Under the pieces are notes generated by a model. It did not search any database. It was not told the origin of the DNA and was given only the letters and a program-made list of their open reading frames with translations. Of a stretch of 64,000 nt of DNA, positions 10,891 through 21,109 are shown one piece after another. The number at the start of each line of letters is the position of its first letter. The stretch's first letter is position 1. Source of the DNA: Athripsodes cinereus (lineage: Eukaryota; Arthropoda; Insecta; Trichoptera; Leptoceridae). Location of the stretch: the NCBI GenBank assembly GCA_947579605.1, contig OX388311.1:27716951-27780950 (forward strand). Direction: 5' to 3'. Made by a program: the position numbers and the translations under genes.

Positions 10891-11280
10891 AACAATTAAA
10901 TCATTCTTCATCTCTAAATACACGTTTTTTTATGATCTACTCTTGCTTACTTCCTACGTGTGACAGAGTTTATATCATTAACTCACCTTTTCTAAGATCA
11001 AATTTTTCCTCTTCGACATCTCTTGGTCTTCTACTAAAAACTCCAGGTTGCATTTATTGGTTCCTATCTAGCTGGTAAAATATGATCTGTTTATTGTTTA
11101 TTTTTAAATTTGTAATGTTGTTGAGGTCGATAACTTTCATTAATTTCAGATACCCTCATTCTTATAAGAACGTGGTATTTTTCAAAATGAACTAGGTATC
11201 TCTCATAAAATCAAGATAAACTGAAAAAAAACCAGTATTTAGTTAACACTCAAATGACTTTTGAAATGACCAAATGGGTA

Positions 11281-11345
11281 AGATCGAAAATATCGCGCTT
11301 CAGCGATAAACTCGCCCATGACACAAAATTATGTATTCAGTAGTA
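11281..11345 (+). mobile_element. LINE 3'-UTR hairpin ATCGC/GCGAT
   Basis: A stem of ATCGC (11292-11296) and GCGAT (11303-11307) is followed by AAACTCGCC, the same arrangement as at 22392-22407. This marks a 5'-truncated LINE 3' end. Confidence 0.65.
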
Positions 11346-11392
11346 ATGTTGTCATGTTTTTTTTCTTTGTATACTAATTTTGTACATTTTTT

Positions 11393-11500
11393 TTACGCAG
11401 CGGCAGAATTGTCATCCACACTTCTCAGCATTATAAAACCAGATAAGTCTCCATATGATCAGTCATGGTCATACAAAAACTTAACAGTCTAATTTTGTGC
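11393..11500 (-). mobile_element. LINE 3' UTR shared with the R2-endonuclease-like fragment
   Basis: On the minus strand this matches about 100 bp of the 3' UTR at 39590-39690, including GACTGATCATATGGAGACTTA-like sequence and GCTGAGAAGTGTGGATG followed by CAATTCTGCCGC. No coding part remains. Confidence 0.75.
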
Positions 11501-11534
11501 AATAAAGATTATTATTAAGTATTATAATTTTAAT

Positions 11535-11660
11535 TTAGTTCGCTAACTAGAATTCGGAGACTCTCGACTCCATAATCAGGCGATTAGAAAAAAGGACTTA
11601 ATTATAATCGCCTGATGATGGAGTCGAGAGTCTCCGAATACTAGTAAGCGAAGTTGATAA
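11535..11660 (+). mobile_element. palindromic element with hammerhead-like centre (family P, copy C)
   Basis: Arms of about 40 bp are inverted copies around a 15-20 base loop. Plus module 11608-11651: helix I TCGC, then CTGATGATG, stem GGAG/CTCC, GAA, palindrome TACTAGTA, H=A, helix I GCGA. Minus module 11540-11584: the same helix I (TCGC/GCGA) with CTGATTATG and the same stem. The plus copy has the canonical CTGATGA core, but the GAAA box reads GAAT. Confidence 0.75.
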
Positions 11661-11944
11661 AAGTCATTTGGAAGTTAACTCCATACTAACTATGTTTTTT
11701 CAATTTATCTTGAAATGGACTTCCAATAAGTACCTTCGGTCAATAATATCGAAACATTTTCATAGAATCTTCCACAAGTGGGTAGCTAGCAGATTAATAA
11801 CATACTCAAAAATATACATGTCACTTAATGCGTTCGCACAAAAAATAAGATATTTAGTGTTGGGGAATACATGATTGTTGAATTATTGCACATGTTTGAA
11901 TGTGTTATTAATTTGTGATATTTCACGAACAAAAATATTTTTCT

Positions 11945-11995
11945 ATAAGTTTTTAAAAGACATTTGAAAACTTATAGAAAGAGTCCTTTTTCATC
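11945..11995. repeat. small foldback repeat (family J, copy 2)
   Basis: Inverted arms TCTATAAGTTTTTAAA and TTTGAAAACTTATAGA followed by GAGTCCTTTTTCATC; see copy 1 at 7075. Confidence 0.55.
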
Positions 11996-12268
11996 AGCAT
12001 AGTTACGTCTCTGAGTAAAATTAACATTTAGCTTCTCTAGAAGTAGGTACTAGTATGTTTAATTACACATAGGTATTATTATAATATTGGCAATATCCAA
12101 TATTATAATATGTATGTATGTAGAGTGTGTGTATTTAAGTTAATGGTTTAATATTATATACCTGCATTGGTACGAACCTCTTACTTGTTTAGGATTATTC
12201 GTACAAAGTAGGCTATTTGAGTTTAGCATAAGTAATTTTGTACATATTATAGGTTCTATTAAGGTGCT

Positions 12269-12637
12269 GTACGTATTAGTGATGCAACGAATGTGTGATT
12301 TTGGATATTCGCGAATGCGAATATTGACTTGCTTAAATTTCTTTAATTGCTCAAACATTAAAATTTCTACCCCCCCATCGCCTAATTTCCAAAATGGTAC
12401 ATATAGGAGTTTAAAATATTTCAAAAGTTCTCGATTTTCTAAAAGAAATTTTCTTGCAGTACCTGTTTCTACAATGTACCGGGTAAGTATCCGGTACTTT
12501 TACCGAATATCCGATACTTTATTACCAAAATAATATTCGCAAAACATTCGCATATTTTTTTGCGAATACTTTGAAATATGCGAATATTCACGAATGCGAA
12601 AGCGAATACGAATATTCGTTACATCACTAGTACGTTT
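12269..12637. mobile_element. 353-bp hAT-like MITE with 8-bp target duplication
   Basis: The element 12277-12629 begins TAGTGATGCAACGAAT and ends ATTCGTTACATCACTA, a terminal inverted repeat of about 16 bp. Flanking octamers GTACGTAT (12269-12276) and GTACGTTT (12630-12637) differ at one base, which fits the 8-bp duplication of hAT transposons. Subterminal sequence is packed with GCGAATA/TATTCGC repeats, as expected for transposase binding. The interior has a poly-C run and short frames without domains. Part of the interior is shared, inverted, with 17705-17885. Confidence 0.85.
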
Positions 12638-12889
12638 AGTGTGATTAAGATATATGGGAATATAATACTATTTTAATATACAAATATTTGAAATTCCTCA
12701 ATAGATGTGTTTATAATACGAATAACCCATTTCTATGAATAATTTATTCATTAATATTCACCTTCATAGAATCATTTATTATGAAATATCTATGGATAGA
12801 ATTATAGTAAATCTGACTAGCAGAATAATTACATATAATAAACATGCAGGTCGAACTTTTCGTGTCTATAAAGTACAGAATTACATAAC

Positions 12890-12970
12890 GTATAAGATAA
12901 TTGACATCTTCAACTCTGCGATGAGGTAAGCAGCTACCCATCTGATTTTTTATTGGCGTAAAGAGGGAAA
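12890..12970 (+). repeat. W repeat fragment
   Basis: CTGCGATGAGGTAAGCAGCTACCC matches the middle of the W repeat (compare GCGATGAGGCTTGCCACCC at 44411), followed by TATTGGCG and AAGAGG. Both ends are missing. Confidence 0.55.
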
Positions 12971-13084
12971 AGTAACATATTTTTTTATAAATTTATTTAT
13001 TTTTTTACAGTCTTAACGGACACTTTAACACAATAAATGTTGACATTCAAATTTTCATCGAAAAATAAACCAATCCAGGTCCCG

Positions 13085-13240
13085 CGAATACCAGACCCCC
13101 TAGAGAAACACGAATTTGGCGATCGACTACAAACGAATTTTCGACAATAACTGCAACAAAAACGCATAATTATATGGTACATGTAGGTAGATTGTCGAAA
13201 AATTCGCCAGTAGTCGATTGCTAAGTACGGTTTGTCTTGC
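13085..13240 (-). mobile_element. MITE with GCGATCGACTAC inverted ends, copy 2
   Basis: Inverted relative of 10735-10890, better preserved. Its ends read TTTGGCGATCGACTAC and, on the other strand, AGCAATCGACTACTGGCG, with TTTTCGACAAT inside each. The 84-codon minus frame over it is not a gene. Confidence 0.75.
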
Positions 13241-13265
13241 GTTTGTAGCAAATATTAATATTTGC

Positions 13266-13304
13266 TAAAATAACTTTATTTGTCGGATATTTCAGGAGTC
13301 CAAG
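13266..13304 (+). repeat. short dispersed repeat, copy 2
   Basis: AACTTTATTTGTCGG and ATATTTCAGGAGTCCAAG; see 6043. Confidence 0.5.
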
Positions 13305-13555
13305 ATTAATAATAAATGTTAATGTATATTAACGTTATTTAAAAATAATTAAAAGCATGGAACAAGACTAAAACCATTAATATTAGTAATTAAAAATAAT
13401 ACGCCAATCATATCATTAAAATCAAATGTTAAGATTAAACTAATTAATTATTCATTAATTATTAATTATTCCGATGTGAAGCCTTTTCTTTTTTTTGATT
13501 ATGTCAATTTTTGTTATTTTTTATGGTATTCTTTTTTGTAATTGTTATAATAAAT

Positions 13556-13695
13556 ATTACCTCGATACGGGTGCAAATCCAGTGAGGTAATATTGAGTTC
13601 ATAAATGTGAATTTAAATAGTGAAAAAATGTTATACTCTGTTTTGTAAATATTTATTTTGGTAAATAAATTATTATTATTAAACAAAATACACAT
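13556..13695 (+). mobile_element. LINE 3' end with CCTC/GAGG two-tier hairpin
   Basis: CCTC, GATAC, GGGT, GCAA, ATCC, AGT, GAGG at 13560-13587 forms a two-tier hairpin with exactly the spacing of the copy at 25419-25446, but different stem bases. The sequence ends near 13680 in a TAAATAAATTATTATTATT tail. No coding sequence is left. Confidence 0.6.
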
Positions 13696-13699
13696 TAAA

Positions 13700-14550
13700 A
13701 GTAGCAAAATATCGAAACAATAAAATGAAATAAAGTTCTCTTCTTTTAAAATTACAAAATAATAATAAACAAGACAATTTATTTAGCGCTGTTGTGTGAT
13801 ATAAACCACCAAAAAGGCGCATTTTTAGTCATCGTTATTAACCTATTGCCAAAATTTCTACCGATTTTGAATATCAACATATTATTAATATTAATAAAAA
13901 TCTAAATGTGATTAAAATTATTCTTTGATTTTTATTTTTATTGGTTTTATTTGATTAATTGACAATTACAGTCATCAAATTTTAAACCATACGAATATGA
14001 AAAAAGCATTAAGGAAGATGCAATTATTCTACTGCTTACTATATGCTGTGATGGTAAAGTAGTAATAGATATTACTAAGTGTCAAGTAGGGTTACCGCAA
14101 TATTTCATTCTTCACGCATTTTGGTGTCTATAATATAGTATAGAAGATCTGAAGCATATTATTATTATTAGCCTTGAGGCGTAATATCTATATACCAACC
14201 TATAAGTATCTCTATCTTCCAATACGTTTTCAGATTACCCCACATCTTCTCTTCGAAACTTCCCAATATATATCTATATATTTTTTGTAATATTTCACTA
14301 ATTCAGACGAGAGAATTACGATCGTTTTTTTTTCATATTCCCAATCTCATTTTTTTCTCGAGCGACAAAATTTATGACGCGCAACGAAATTCGCACCCAA
14401 ATCGAATAACTTGCCAGTACCGAGAAAATATGATCAAATAAATATAATAATTCGTTCGTAAGTATGTATGTTTATCTATGTAGTTACATAATAATACATT
14501 TACCGATGTGTCCTTTATTCCCGGTCACACGGGTTGATTTTTAAATTATA
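13700..14550. other. unassigned AT-rich stretch
   Basis: No recognised coding or repeat feature. Confidence 0.35.
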
Positions 14551-14569
14551 TATTGAGTTTATTATCTTG

Positions 14570-14800
14570 ATCTAGAGTTTGTGTGTCCACATTGTGAAAA
14601 GACATTTTAAACATATTTGATATCAATAAAACACTGTTTTACTTTTCACTATTGATTTATCAAAACTCAAGCGCTTTCGTCAAGAAAAAAATTTCTTATA
14701 ATTAGTTCTCTTGAAAATGTCAAGCTAACTTGACGAAAGCGCTTGAGTATTAATAAATCAATAGTGAAAAGTAAAACAGTGTTTTATTGATATCAAATAT
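14570..14800 (+). mobile_element. 231-bp palindromic element with hammerhead-like centre (family P, copy D)
   Basis: Bounded by an exact 13-bp target duplication GTTTATTATCTTG (14557-14569 and 14801-14813). A tail (GTTTGTGTGTCCACATTGTG, shared with copy E) is followed by two arms of about 90 bp that are inverted copies through AAAACACTGTTTTACTTTTC and CTCAAGCGCTTTCGTCAAG. The plus module at 14708-14747 reads CTC, TTGAAAAT, stem GTCAAG/CTTGAC, GAAA, palindrome AGCGCT, H=T, GAG. The other arm keeps the GAAA and palindrome part but lacks the YTGA core. No coding capacity. Confidence 0.87.
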
Positions 14801-15007
14801 GTTTATTATCTTGGTTACTACTGTACTTACCTATTACTTTAGTACTTAAGAAAACACGGCATATCCCACAAATACGATAGTAAGCAGATCGGCCGCATAT
14901 AATAAAATACAAGCTGTTCTCAAAAACGAAAATGTCTGTGTTAACAAAAAATAGGTTTGGTAATCAATATTTAAAATTCAGCATTTTTGTTTCAATGTTA
15001 AATATAG

Positions 15008-15185
15008 AGTCCGTCGGTAGCTTGGAGGAAGAGTCTCGGTCTCATGCACAAGAGGTGCGCGGTTCGATCCTAGGTGCCGGCAAACTCCCCTTTCACGACA
15101 CAAGCTTTTTGCTTAGGTACTCTGAAAGATGTATAAGGTTGTATGTGGGTTAGTAACATAAACCCACATACATCTGTTTTTTTAA
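15008..15185 (+). mobile_element. tRNA-derived SINE, copy 2 (family S)
   Basis: The head GTCGGTAGCTTGGAGGAAG with B-box GGTTCGATCCTAG and acceptor-like TGCCGGC is followed by CTCCCCTTTCACGACACAAG and an end near TATAAGGTTGTATGTGGG. Several differences from the 46.8-kb copy, including a changed segment after the B box, indicate an older insertion. Confidence 0.85.
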
Positions 15186-15189
15186 AAGT

Positions 15190-15830
15190 ATATTTTATTT
15201 TACTATTTATATAGTAAAATAAGAGGAGATATTTTTATTCCATTGTCTTTATTCGAATTTCAAATTAATAATTCCAAATATCGCTAATTTGCAAATAGGT
15301 GCATACTGTAATGCAGGCTGATGAAAAAAAAACCTTATTGAACAAAAAAGATTATATTTTTCAATGACATTTCACTCCACCTCACTTCTTCATAAGCCCT
15401 TCAGTCCCTCACAAACACTGAGATCATTTCATTAAATGATAAGAAATGTTTTGTTCTTTTCTATAAGTGTTTCAAAAAATCATTAAAATCCTTAGTTTTG
15501 CCAAACGAAAAAAACTTAAAAAATACATAGCACATAAAAATTCGTTGTCTCATCGTCATTTACACATATTTTATTTAATTATTAATGTCTGTGTAGATCA
15601 TTTTACTATAGTTCAAACCTATTTTTTAAATTATCCTGTACTACTATTATTTACTAACGTATCGAATTGCTGAAAATATTTTAATAAAAGTTTTCATTAT
15701 GCCTCGAGCTTCACAGGGCGTAACACTAGTGTGTACCAACAACAACAACAACAATAATAATAATGTTTCATATTTTTGGTTTATTTGTAAGACGATTTCA
15801 ATATTATAACGGCACGTATACTCCATTATT
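15190..15830. other. unassigned stretch with (ACA)n
   Basis: A short ACAACAACAACAACA run near 15738-15752 and AAT repeats; otherwise nothing recognised. Confidence 0.35.
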
Positions 15831-15951
15831 TCGCATTAGGTGTATTTCGTATTATTTGCGGTGGTGGTTGCGAGAGAGTTCATTATTAGGTACTACCTAC
15901 TACTGCTACTTTTGGTGACGCCCGTGAAAATAATTTAAACTACGCCACTGA
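15830..15951 (-). mobile_element. possible hAT-like terminus
   Basis: The end reads TAAACTACGCCACTG, the complement of a CAGTGGCGTAG terminus, preceded by GGTGACGCCCGTG. No transposase or second end was identified nearby. Confidence 0.35.
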
Positions 15952-16284
15952 AAATTGGAAAATTATTTTTATTTGAATTGAGCTTGTTTTTATGAATATT
16001 CGTGCCTTGTTATTTGCGGTGCGTTTGAATGTTTATTTATGGGATTTTTTTTCGTTAATTTTTTTATCAAATGCTAGTACATAAGCTCTTTCCGGAGTAG
16101 AGTACGTATGTTTCACACCTTTTTCTGTACTATATCGAGTGTTCGGTTTTTAGAGAGTTCTGTAAAAGGTAGATAACATTTTTTTCCAATAACTCTCGTT
16201 CATAATATTTTTTTATAGTGACAATTATATTGGAATAAAGGTAAATAAACTGTTTTTTAAAGATGGATTTGATTTTTACAACAA

Positions 16285-16620
16285 GTTCAAAGTTTGACAA
16301 TGACCTCATAGGTCGAAACCTGGTAACTTATTTAACAAATAAATCAATTGTTGAAGGGTGTTTGTGTTCACACTGTGAAAATTCATATTCAATAATTTAT
16401 AAACAATCAAAACGCTGTCATATTTTCACCATATTTATTCAAACTCTAACGTTTTCGCCCACTTCAATGGGCATAAAGTACTCTTGAGAATGCCCATTGA
16501 ATTGGGCGAAAACGTTAGAGTTTGAATAAATATGGTGAAAATATAACAGTGTTTTGATTGTTTATAAATTATTCAACAAATAAATCATAGTAAAACCTAA
16601 AAACAATTATGTTTTCATTA
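16285..16620 (+). mobile_element. A-type P element (copy A2) disrupted by copy E
   Basis: Plus module 16290-16329: helix I AAGT, TTGACAAT, stem GACC/GGTC with loop TCATA, GAAA, near-palindrome ACCTGGT, H=A, helix I ACTT. Every paired segment is intact. The sequence continues TTATTTAACAAATAAATCA, is interrupted by copy E (16347-16574), and resumes TAGTAAAACCTAAAAACA, as in the copy at 4300-4340. Confidence 0.75.
16347..16574 (+). mobile_element. 228-bp palindromic element with hammerhead-like centre (family P, copy E)
   Basis: A 13-bp target duplication AACAAATAAATCA stands at 16334-16346 and 16575-16587. The tail (GTGTTTGTGTTCACACTGTG) matches copy D. Arms of about 90 bp are inverted copies through TTGATTGTTTATAAATTATT-like ends and ACTCTAACGTTTTCGCCCA. 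Plus module 16480-16521: ACTC, TTGAGAAT, stem GCCCA/TGGGC, GAAA, palindrome AACGTT, H=A, GAGT. The minus arm keeps stem, GAAA and palindrome but has lost core bases. Confidence 0.87.
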
Positions 16621-17095
16621 TATCAAGTTCAAATATCTAAGCCGATATCAATATTAATGAGGTATTATACTGTTTGGATGTAAGACTGTTGGAATGTTAT
16701 TTATTTATTTTATTCTCTTTGCACGTCATCATGATATAACAGTGTTAACAAATCAATTAAAATACTAAGACAAAATGCAGTGGCAACATTATCACTCTGA
16801 AGTGATTTCTTACATATTTGTGTTTTACATGTCTTTCATCTGTTGTGTGCCATATTAAGTTAAATAAATAAATATGATTGTTCACTAAAGGTGGAGTAGG
16901 TATGCATCGTTATTCAAACACAGGATCTCACTATTGTAAGTTTAATACACATAAGTCTACACCAGCAAAGAAAAATATAAGTACCTACCTACATATGTTA
17001 ATTTATATTTGGTTTTTGTGTTATTTTTATCTATACATTTTAATGTTTAAAATGTATTTTACTGTTTTTGCTAAACGGGGCCCTTAAAGTTGTCC
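16620..17095. other. unassigned stretch
   Basis: An AATAAATAA-rich segment near 16700-16725 may be the tail of a truncated LINE. No coding feature recognised. Confidence 0.35.
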
Positions 17096-17103
17096 TCCTG
17101 TGA

Positions 17104-17240
17104 TAAAAAAACATTCAGAATGGGAGAAATACCTACCTCATCGCTTCATTGAATATTTTCAATATGGTGCATGTGAGGTTTTACGAATACGTGCCTTTAA
17201 CAGGACACTTAGAAACTTACAGAAAAAAAGCGGACAGCTT
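17104..17240 (-). repeat. W repeat, partial
   Basis: Minus-strand match to the W middle and 5' half: ACATTCAGAATGGG, CCTCATCGCTTCATTG, CGTGCCTTTAACAGGACACT, CTTACAG. The 3' end with the CCCAC/GTGGG hairpin is missing. Confidence 0.65.
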
Positions 17241-17606
17241 TTCTTTTCAGGGAATTCCCCAGAACAATAATGAAAATCTATAAGCTTGTACCTAATAAAG
17301 CCTATACTTTATATCTAATCTTTACTTACATTTTTACTTTACTTTACATTGAATATAAACCTTTTTACACATCGCTTACTTCAATTGTAAAAAGTCCCAT
17401 TATTCTCCTACGGTTATCGTTTGTTACATATTATTATTATAGATATATCTCCTACATATTATTATTACGTCCTTCTCCGTTTTTTATTATGAAAAGTTTA
17501 CATTACCACAATAGTTTTGTAGTGTCGTAAAATATAAGGCGCGACACACACTCAATACGATTTTGTACGACATCGATATACGCATTTACGAACGGATACT
17601 TTAGAC

Positions 17607-17680
17607 CAGTGGTTTTTAACCTGTGAGGAATGGCAAAGTTGCCAGGTGAGGAATGTCAGTGGTCTCGATCCTACCAAAAT
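17607..17680 (+). mobile_element. possible hAT terminus (CAGTGGTTTTTAACCTG)
   Basis: CAGTGGTTTTTAACCTGTGA resembles the widespread CAGTGGTTCTCAACCT hAT end. No partner end was found. Confidence 0.4.
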
Positions 17681-17704
17681 GCTCGATTATACATCTGTCG
17701 GCAG

Positions 17705-17885
17705 GCAAGTGTAAAATCGGTAGATAAAATATCGGATATTCGGCAAAAATACCGGATACTTAATGATTCAATTATTCTTTAAGAAAACCGAGGAGTTTTT
17801 GAAATATTTAAAATTTCTTAGCCCTTTTGAAAATTCGGCGACGAAAGGGAGTAAGGGGGGGGGGGTAGAAATTTTAATATGAAAC
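17705..17885 (-). mobile_element. fragment related to the hAT-like MITE interior
   Basis: The inverse of 12330-12510: ATCGGATATTCGG, AATACCGGATACTT, AAAACCGAGGAGTTTTTGAAA, and a GGGGGGGGG run followed by TAGAAATTT. Ends not delimited; an old relative or a longer family member. Confidence 0.6.
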
Positions 17886-17899
17886 AGAATTATTAAAAG

Positions 17900-18002
17900 T
17901 TGTATTAAAAGCTTTTAGCTTACTGTGAAAGGTGTATAAGGTTGTATTTGGGTTTATAACAAAACCCAGATATATCTTTTTTAAAAAAAAAAAAAAAAAA
18001 GT
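17900..18002 (+). mobile_element. tRNA-derived SINE, copy 3 (family S, 5'-truncated)
   Basis: Starts within the body at AAGCTTTTAGCTTACTGTGAA, then GGTGTATAAGG, a short hairpin (TTGGGTTTATAACAAAACCCA) and a long poly-A tail. The head with the promoter boxes is missing, so it could not be transcribed from its own promoter. Confidence 0.8.
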
Positions 18003-18650
18003 ATATCATATCGGAGTGAATATTGTATTTTGTTTGACATACCGATTCTGGGTACAAATATACCGATTGTAGCGGGTAGCGCTACCGAATACATTCTACT
18101 TTTATATGTGTGTGTGTGTTAAAATTATTTAGAAAACTTATTGCACTCAAATTCTGGTACTAAGTCGTAAAAAAAACAATATAATAATTTGAGTTTAAAC
18201 TGGTGATTTTATGTCTTACGAGTAATATATCGTCCCTCGTCTGACTAACTGTCGTAACTGACTTTTTTGACAAAACTGAGTTATGACCGCCACCATGTAT
18301 TTTGATTTGATACGCATGTTCTCACCGAAGATCACAGCTGTAGCTGCTGCTGTTATCCTGGAACAGCTTTCTGATTTGTTGTCGTATCTACGAATTAATC
18401 AAAATAATATCTCACTAACGGACGTAAGTGCAGATACTACAGTTAGTGTGATTTTTTTATAAATGAAAAACATATCCGATGTAGGCCCTACCTTGAAATA
18501 CGACACTTAATATAGTCATTAACTGGGAATAACTTTTCATTTATTTTCACATAGGATAGCATTTTTCTCTGTTGGAATCATTTTAGTAGAGATTCTCAAT
18601 ATCCCGATCATAATTTAGTATAGCATAAAGTAGGTACTGAAAGAATTAAT

Positions 18651-20440
18651 ATGTCAAATATTTACGAAGTGCGGCCACATGATTTTGAAGTTGACGGCTC
18701 ATTGAGGGAAGTACTAAGGAAAAAATCTTCCAAGGTCAATAAAAATAAACAAAAATAAACAACCAAAAGATCACAGAAAGGAATACATGACCCAAGTATC
18801 CAAAAAAATTGTTGCAAAGTGGATGCTAAAACCTGCGTGAAACATTGAAATTTGTTAGGCAGCATCTCGTCAATGTTACCTTTTTAACCAATGTACTCCC
18901 GAAATGATTTGAGAAGATTTTTGGGGTCTTGGATCGATACAATTACAACGCGAGTACATCGTTATACACAACAAAAATTGGGACGAAAAAAAACTGCTGG
19001 TTTGAATTCTAGAAGAAATTTTACAATTTATTAGCATCTTCTGCTAGACGGACAGCAGATATGCCGAACATTTTTTTTAAATACACTGAGTGTTGGAAAA
19101 AAAACGGTTAAACCAGCAATCGATAAAATTACTCCGACGAGGATTTTAGGAAAAGAAAATCGTGGCGGGCGCAAAGCATTTTACATTGAAAGTGATCTGA
19201 GAATGAGACGCAATATTGAGGAACAAATTGAGAGATTTCCAAAAGTTGAGTCTCACTATTGTCGTAGACGACATGAAAATACTTGCATAGTGACTTGACA
19301 TTGAGAAATGCACGCTTTGTTTCTGGATACTTTGAAAAACAATCCTGAAAAACTAAGTTTTGTATCATACAGAAGAGTTTTAATATAAAAAAATCTGTCT
19401 TTCCATCTACCGAAAAAGGATCAGTGTAGCTTGTGTACGACATATTGCGAAGGCTCAGAAGATGTTAAAACTAAATTGAAAAATCAATAACTTAAGCATG
19501 AAAATAAAATAAAAAAATACTTGTTAGTCCTGCTAGAATGGTTGGCATAACAAAGGCTCAGCAAGATTCTGCAACACAGTGTGCTACGTTTGATATGTAG
19601 CAAGTTATCAACTTACCAATCAGCAATGAAAATGCAGTTTTCAATAAAAGACGTTTATTAGTATATAACTTTACAATATACGATATGTCGTCTGATGAGT
19701 GCTATCGTTTCACGTGGCATGAAGGTGCAAGCAAGAAGGGTTCCTCTGAAATTTAATCTACGTTTTTCTTTTCTGAATATGTATGATGAAAAATGTTATA
19801 AAAAAATATATTTATTTGCCGACGACTGTAGCGGTCAAAAAAAAATTCAATAATCGCTTCTACCCTAATTAACTTTATAAATAATTCAAGAAATAATAAT
19901 GAAATAAAATTACGTTTATCTGTTCCATGTCACGGACAAAGTGAAGGTGATTCGGTACACAGTGTCATTAACTATTCGCTTAAGAAAAGTGGTAACATTT
20001 TTGTCCCTAGTCAATTAGTTCCTATTTTCAAATTAGCAGGTAGAAACAAACCTTTCACCGTTACACCCCACAACTATTCAGATTTTTTGGATTTTAAGAA
20101 ATTATCAATTGAGCTACGTCTTCTCTCCCTTCGAATTGACGACACATGGCTAAATGTAAACTGGATAGAGATGACGTAATTTTCAGTAGAAAAACACAGT
20201 CTTACTAAGTTTTCTTTTAAAACTAGTGATGGTGAAACGAATTATCGTTCAATATCCTTGAACCGACAAGTATCTAAAATAATATTGCATAACGAGATTT
20301 CTCGACTCAAATCCACTCCATCTAAAATTTCCCAGGCAAAATATGCTGACTTGATGTCTTTGACTACTGGCGATACATCGATGATAACATTACTCAAGGA
20401 GGCTGAGTTTTATAAGTCCTTCCATCACTAAATTCGTTAT
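18651..20440 (+). pseudogene. decayed transposase-like gene
   Basis: Reading all three plus frames gives a broken protein starting near M-S-N-I-Y-E-V-R-P-H-D-F at 18651. A Cys/His motif (V-E-S-H-Y-C-R-R near 19245), a P-K-K-D-Q-C-x-L-C-like Cys pair near 19410-19440, and an acidic L-F-A-D-D-C-S-G-Q segment near 19820-19850 follow. H-Y-C-R, P-K-x-D-x-C-x-x-C and D-x-C-x-G-Q are the signatures I associate with a common but poorly named insect transposase-like family with a DDE-type core. At least ten stops and several frameshifts separate these islands, so it is dead. The terminal repeats at 18225 and 21102 confirm that it is the cargo of a class II element. Confidence 0.65.
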
Positions 20441-20485
20441 TTTGAAAATAATCACGAAATTTAATTTTAGAGTAAAAGAAACTGA

Positions 20486-20596
20486 CGTGCGTGCATGAGA
20501 AATTGTATGACTGTGGAGGAAGCGAAAGAAGTATGTAAGGACAGATCTAATTGGCGTTCCGTTCTCTCTGCCTACCCCAATTGGGATACGGCGTGA
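20486..20596 (+). pseudogene. LINE C-terminal scrap (AYPNWD type)
   Basis: The frame reads V-E-E-A-K-E-V-C-K-D-R-S-N-W-R-S, then A-Y-P-N-W-D and TGA at 20594-20596. The pattern K-D-R-x-x-W-R is the usual end of an RTE-like LINE protein. A similar end in reverse sits at 40578-40640. Confidence 0.6.
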
Positions 20597-21109
20597 CGGA
20601 AAAGATAGAATTTAATTTAATTTATTAATATCTGATGATGAGGATGAGAACTCTCGAACACCATAATCTGTATACTAATTTATTTTCTAGTGATTTACTA
20701 TCATTTTATTTTCCATAAAACTGCTGTTATTACATTGTAAACACTCTTGTTAATTAATATACTTTCTCATATTATAAAATCGTTTTGTTTTAACCTTTGA
20801 CTCTTAAAATAGTTAAGTCCTATCTGAGCACAACTAAATATGGCCATGAAAAAAAAATCTCACAAAGAGTCCTATCTACTTTGACGGCGCATAAAAAAAA
20901 ATCCAATATACTTATGGAAATTAATTTATCATAAAAATGATTCAAAGATACATAAAAATACAAATAAAATAATAAAATACATTTAGAGTCTTTCGTATTG
21001 CTGGGAGAGACGAAACTATGCACGCCAAAACACTAAAAATGCTCTCCTGAACAATTTACATTTCACCAGTTACGACAGTTAGTCAGATGAGGGACGATAT
21101 ATGTGTTTT

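Larger units (their letters stand above)
18225..21102 (+). mobile_element. dead DNA transposon of about 2.9 kb with terminal inverted repeats
   Basis: A terminal inverted repeat of about 34 bp begins ATATATCGTCCCTCGTCTGA at 18225 and recurs as its complement at 21067-21102, with one or two differences. Between the ends lies a decayed transposase-like frame (18651-20440). The flanks are AT-rich (ATAT), so the target duplication cannot be separated from the ends. An LINE C-terminal scrap at 20486-20596 is nested near its 3' end. Superfamily not certain. Confidence 0.8.

Noticed and set aside
10301..15951. one 5.6-kb hAT element between CAGTGGCGTA and TACGCCACTG
   Set aside because: No transposase remnant, no matching flanking octamers, and several complete younger elements lie between; the ends may be unrelated.
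19129..19443. 104-codon minus-strand ORF
   Set aside because: Lies over the decayed transposase-like gene and is its antisense.
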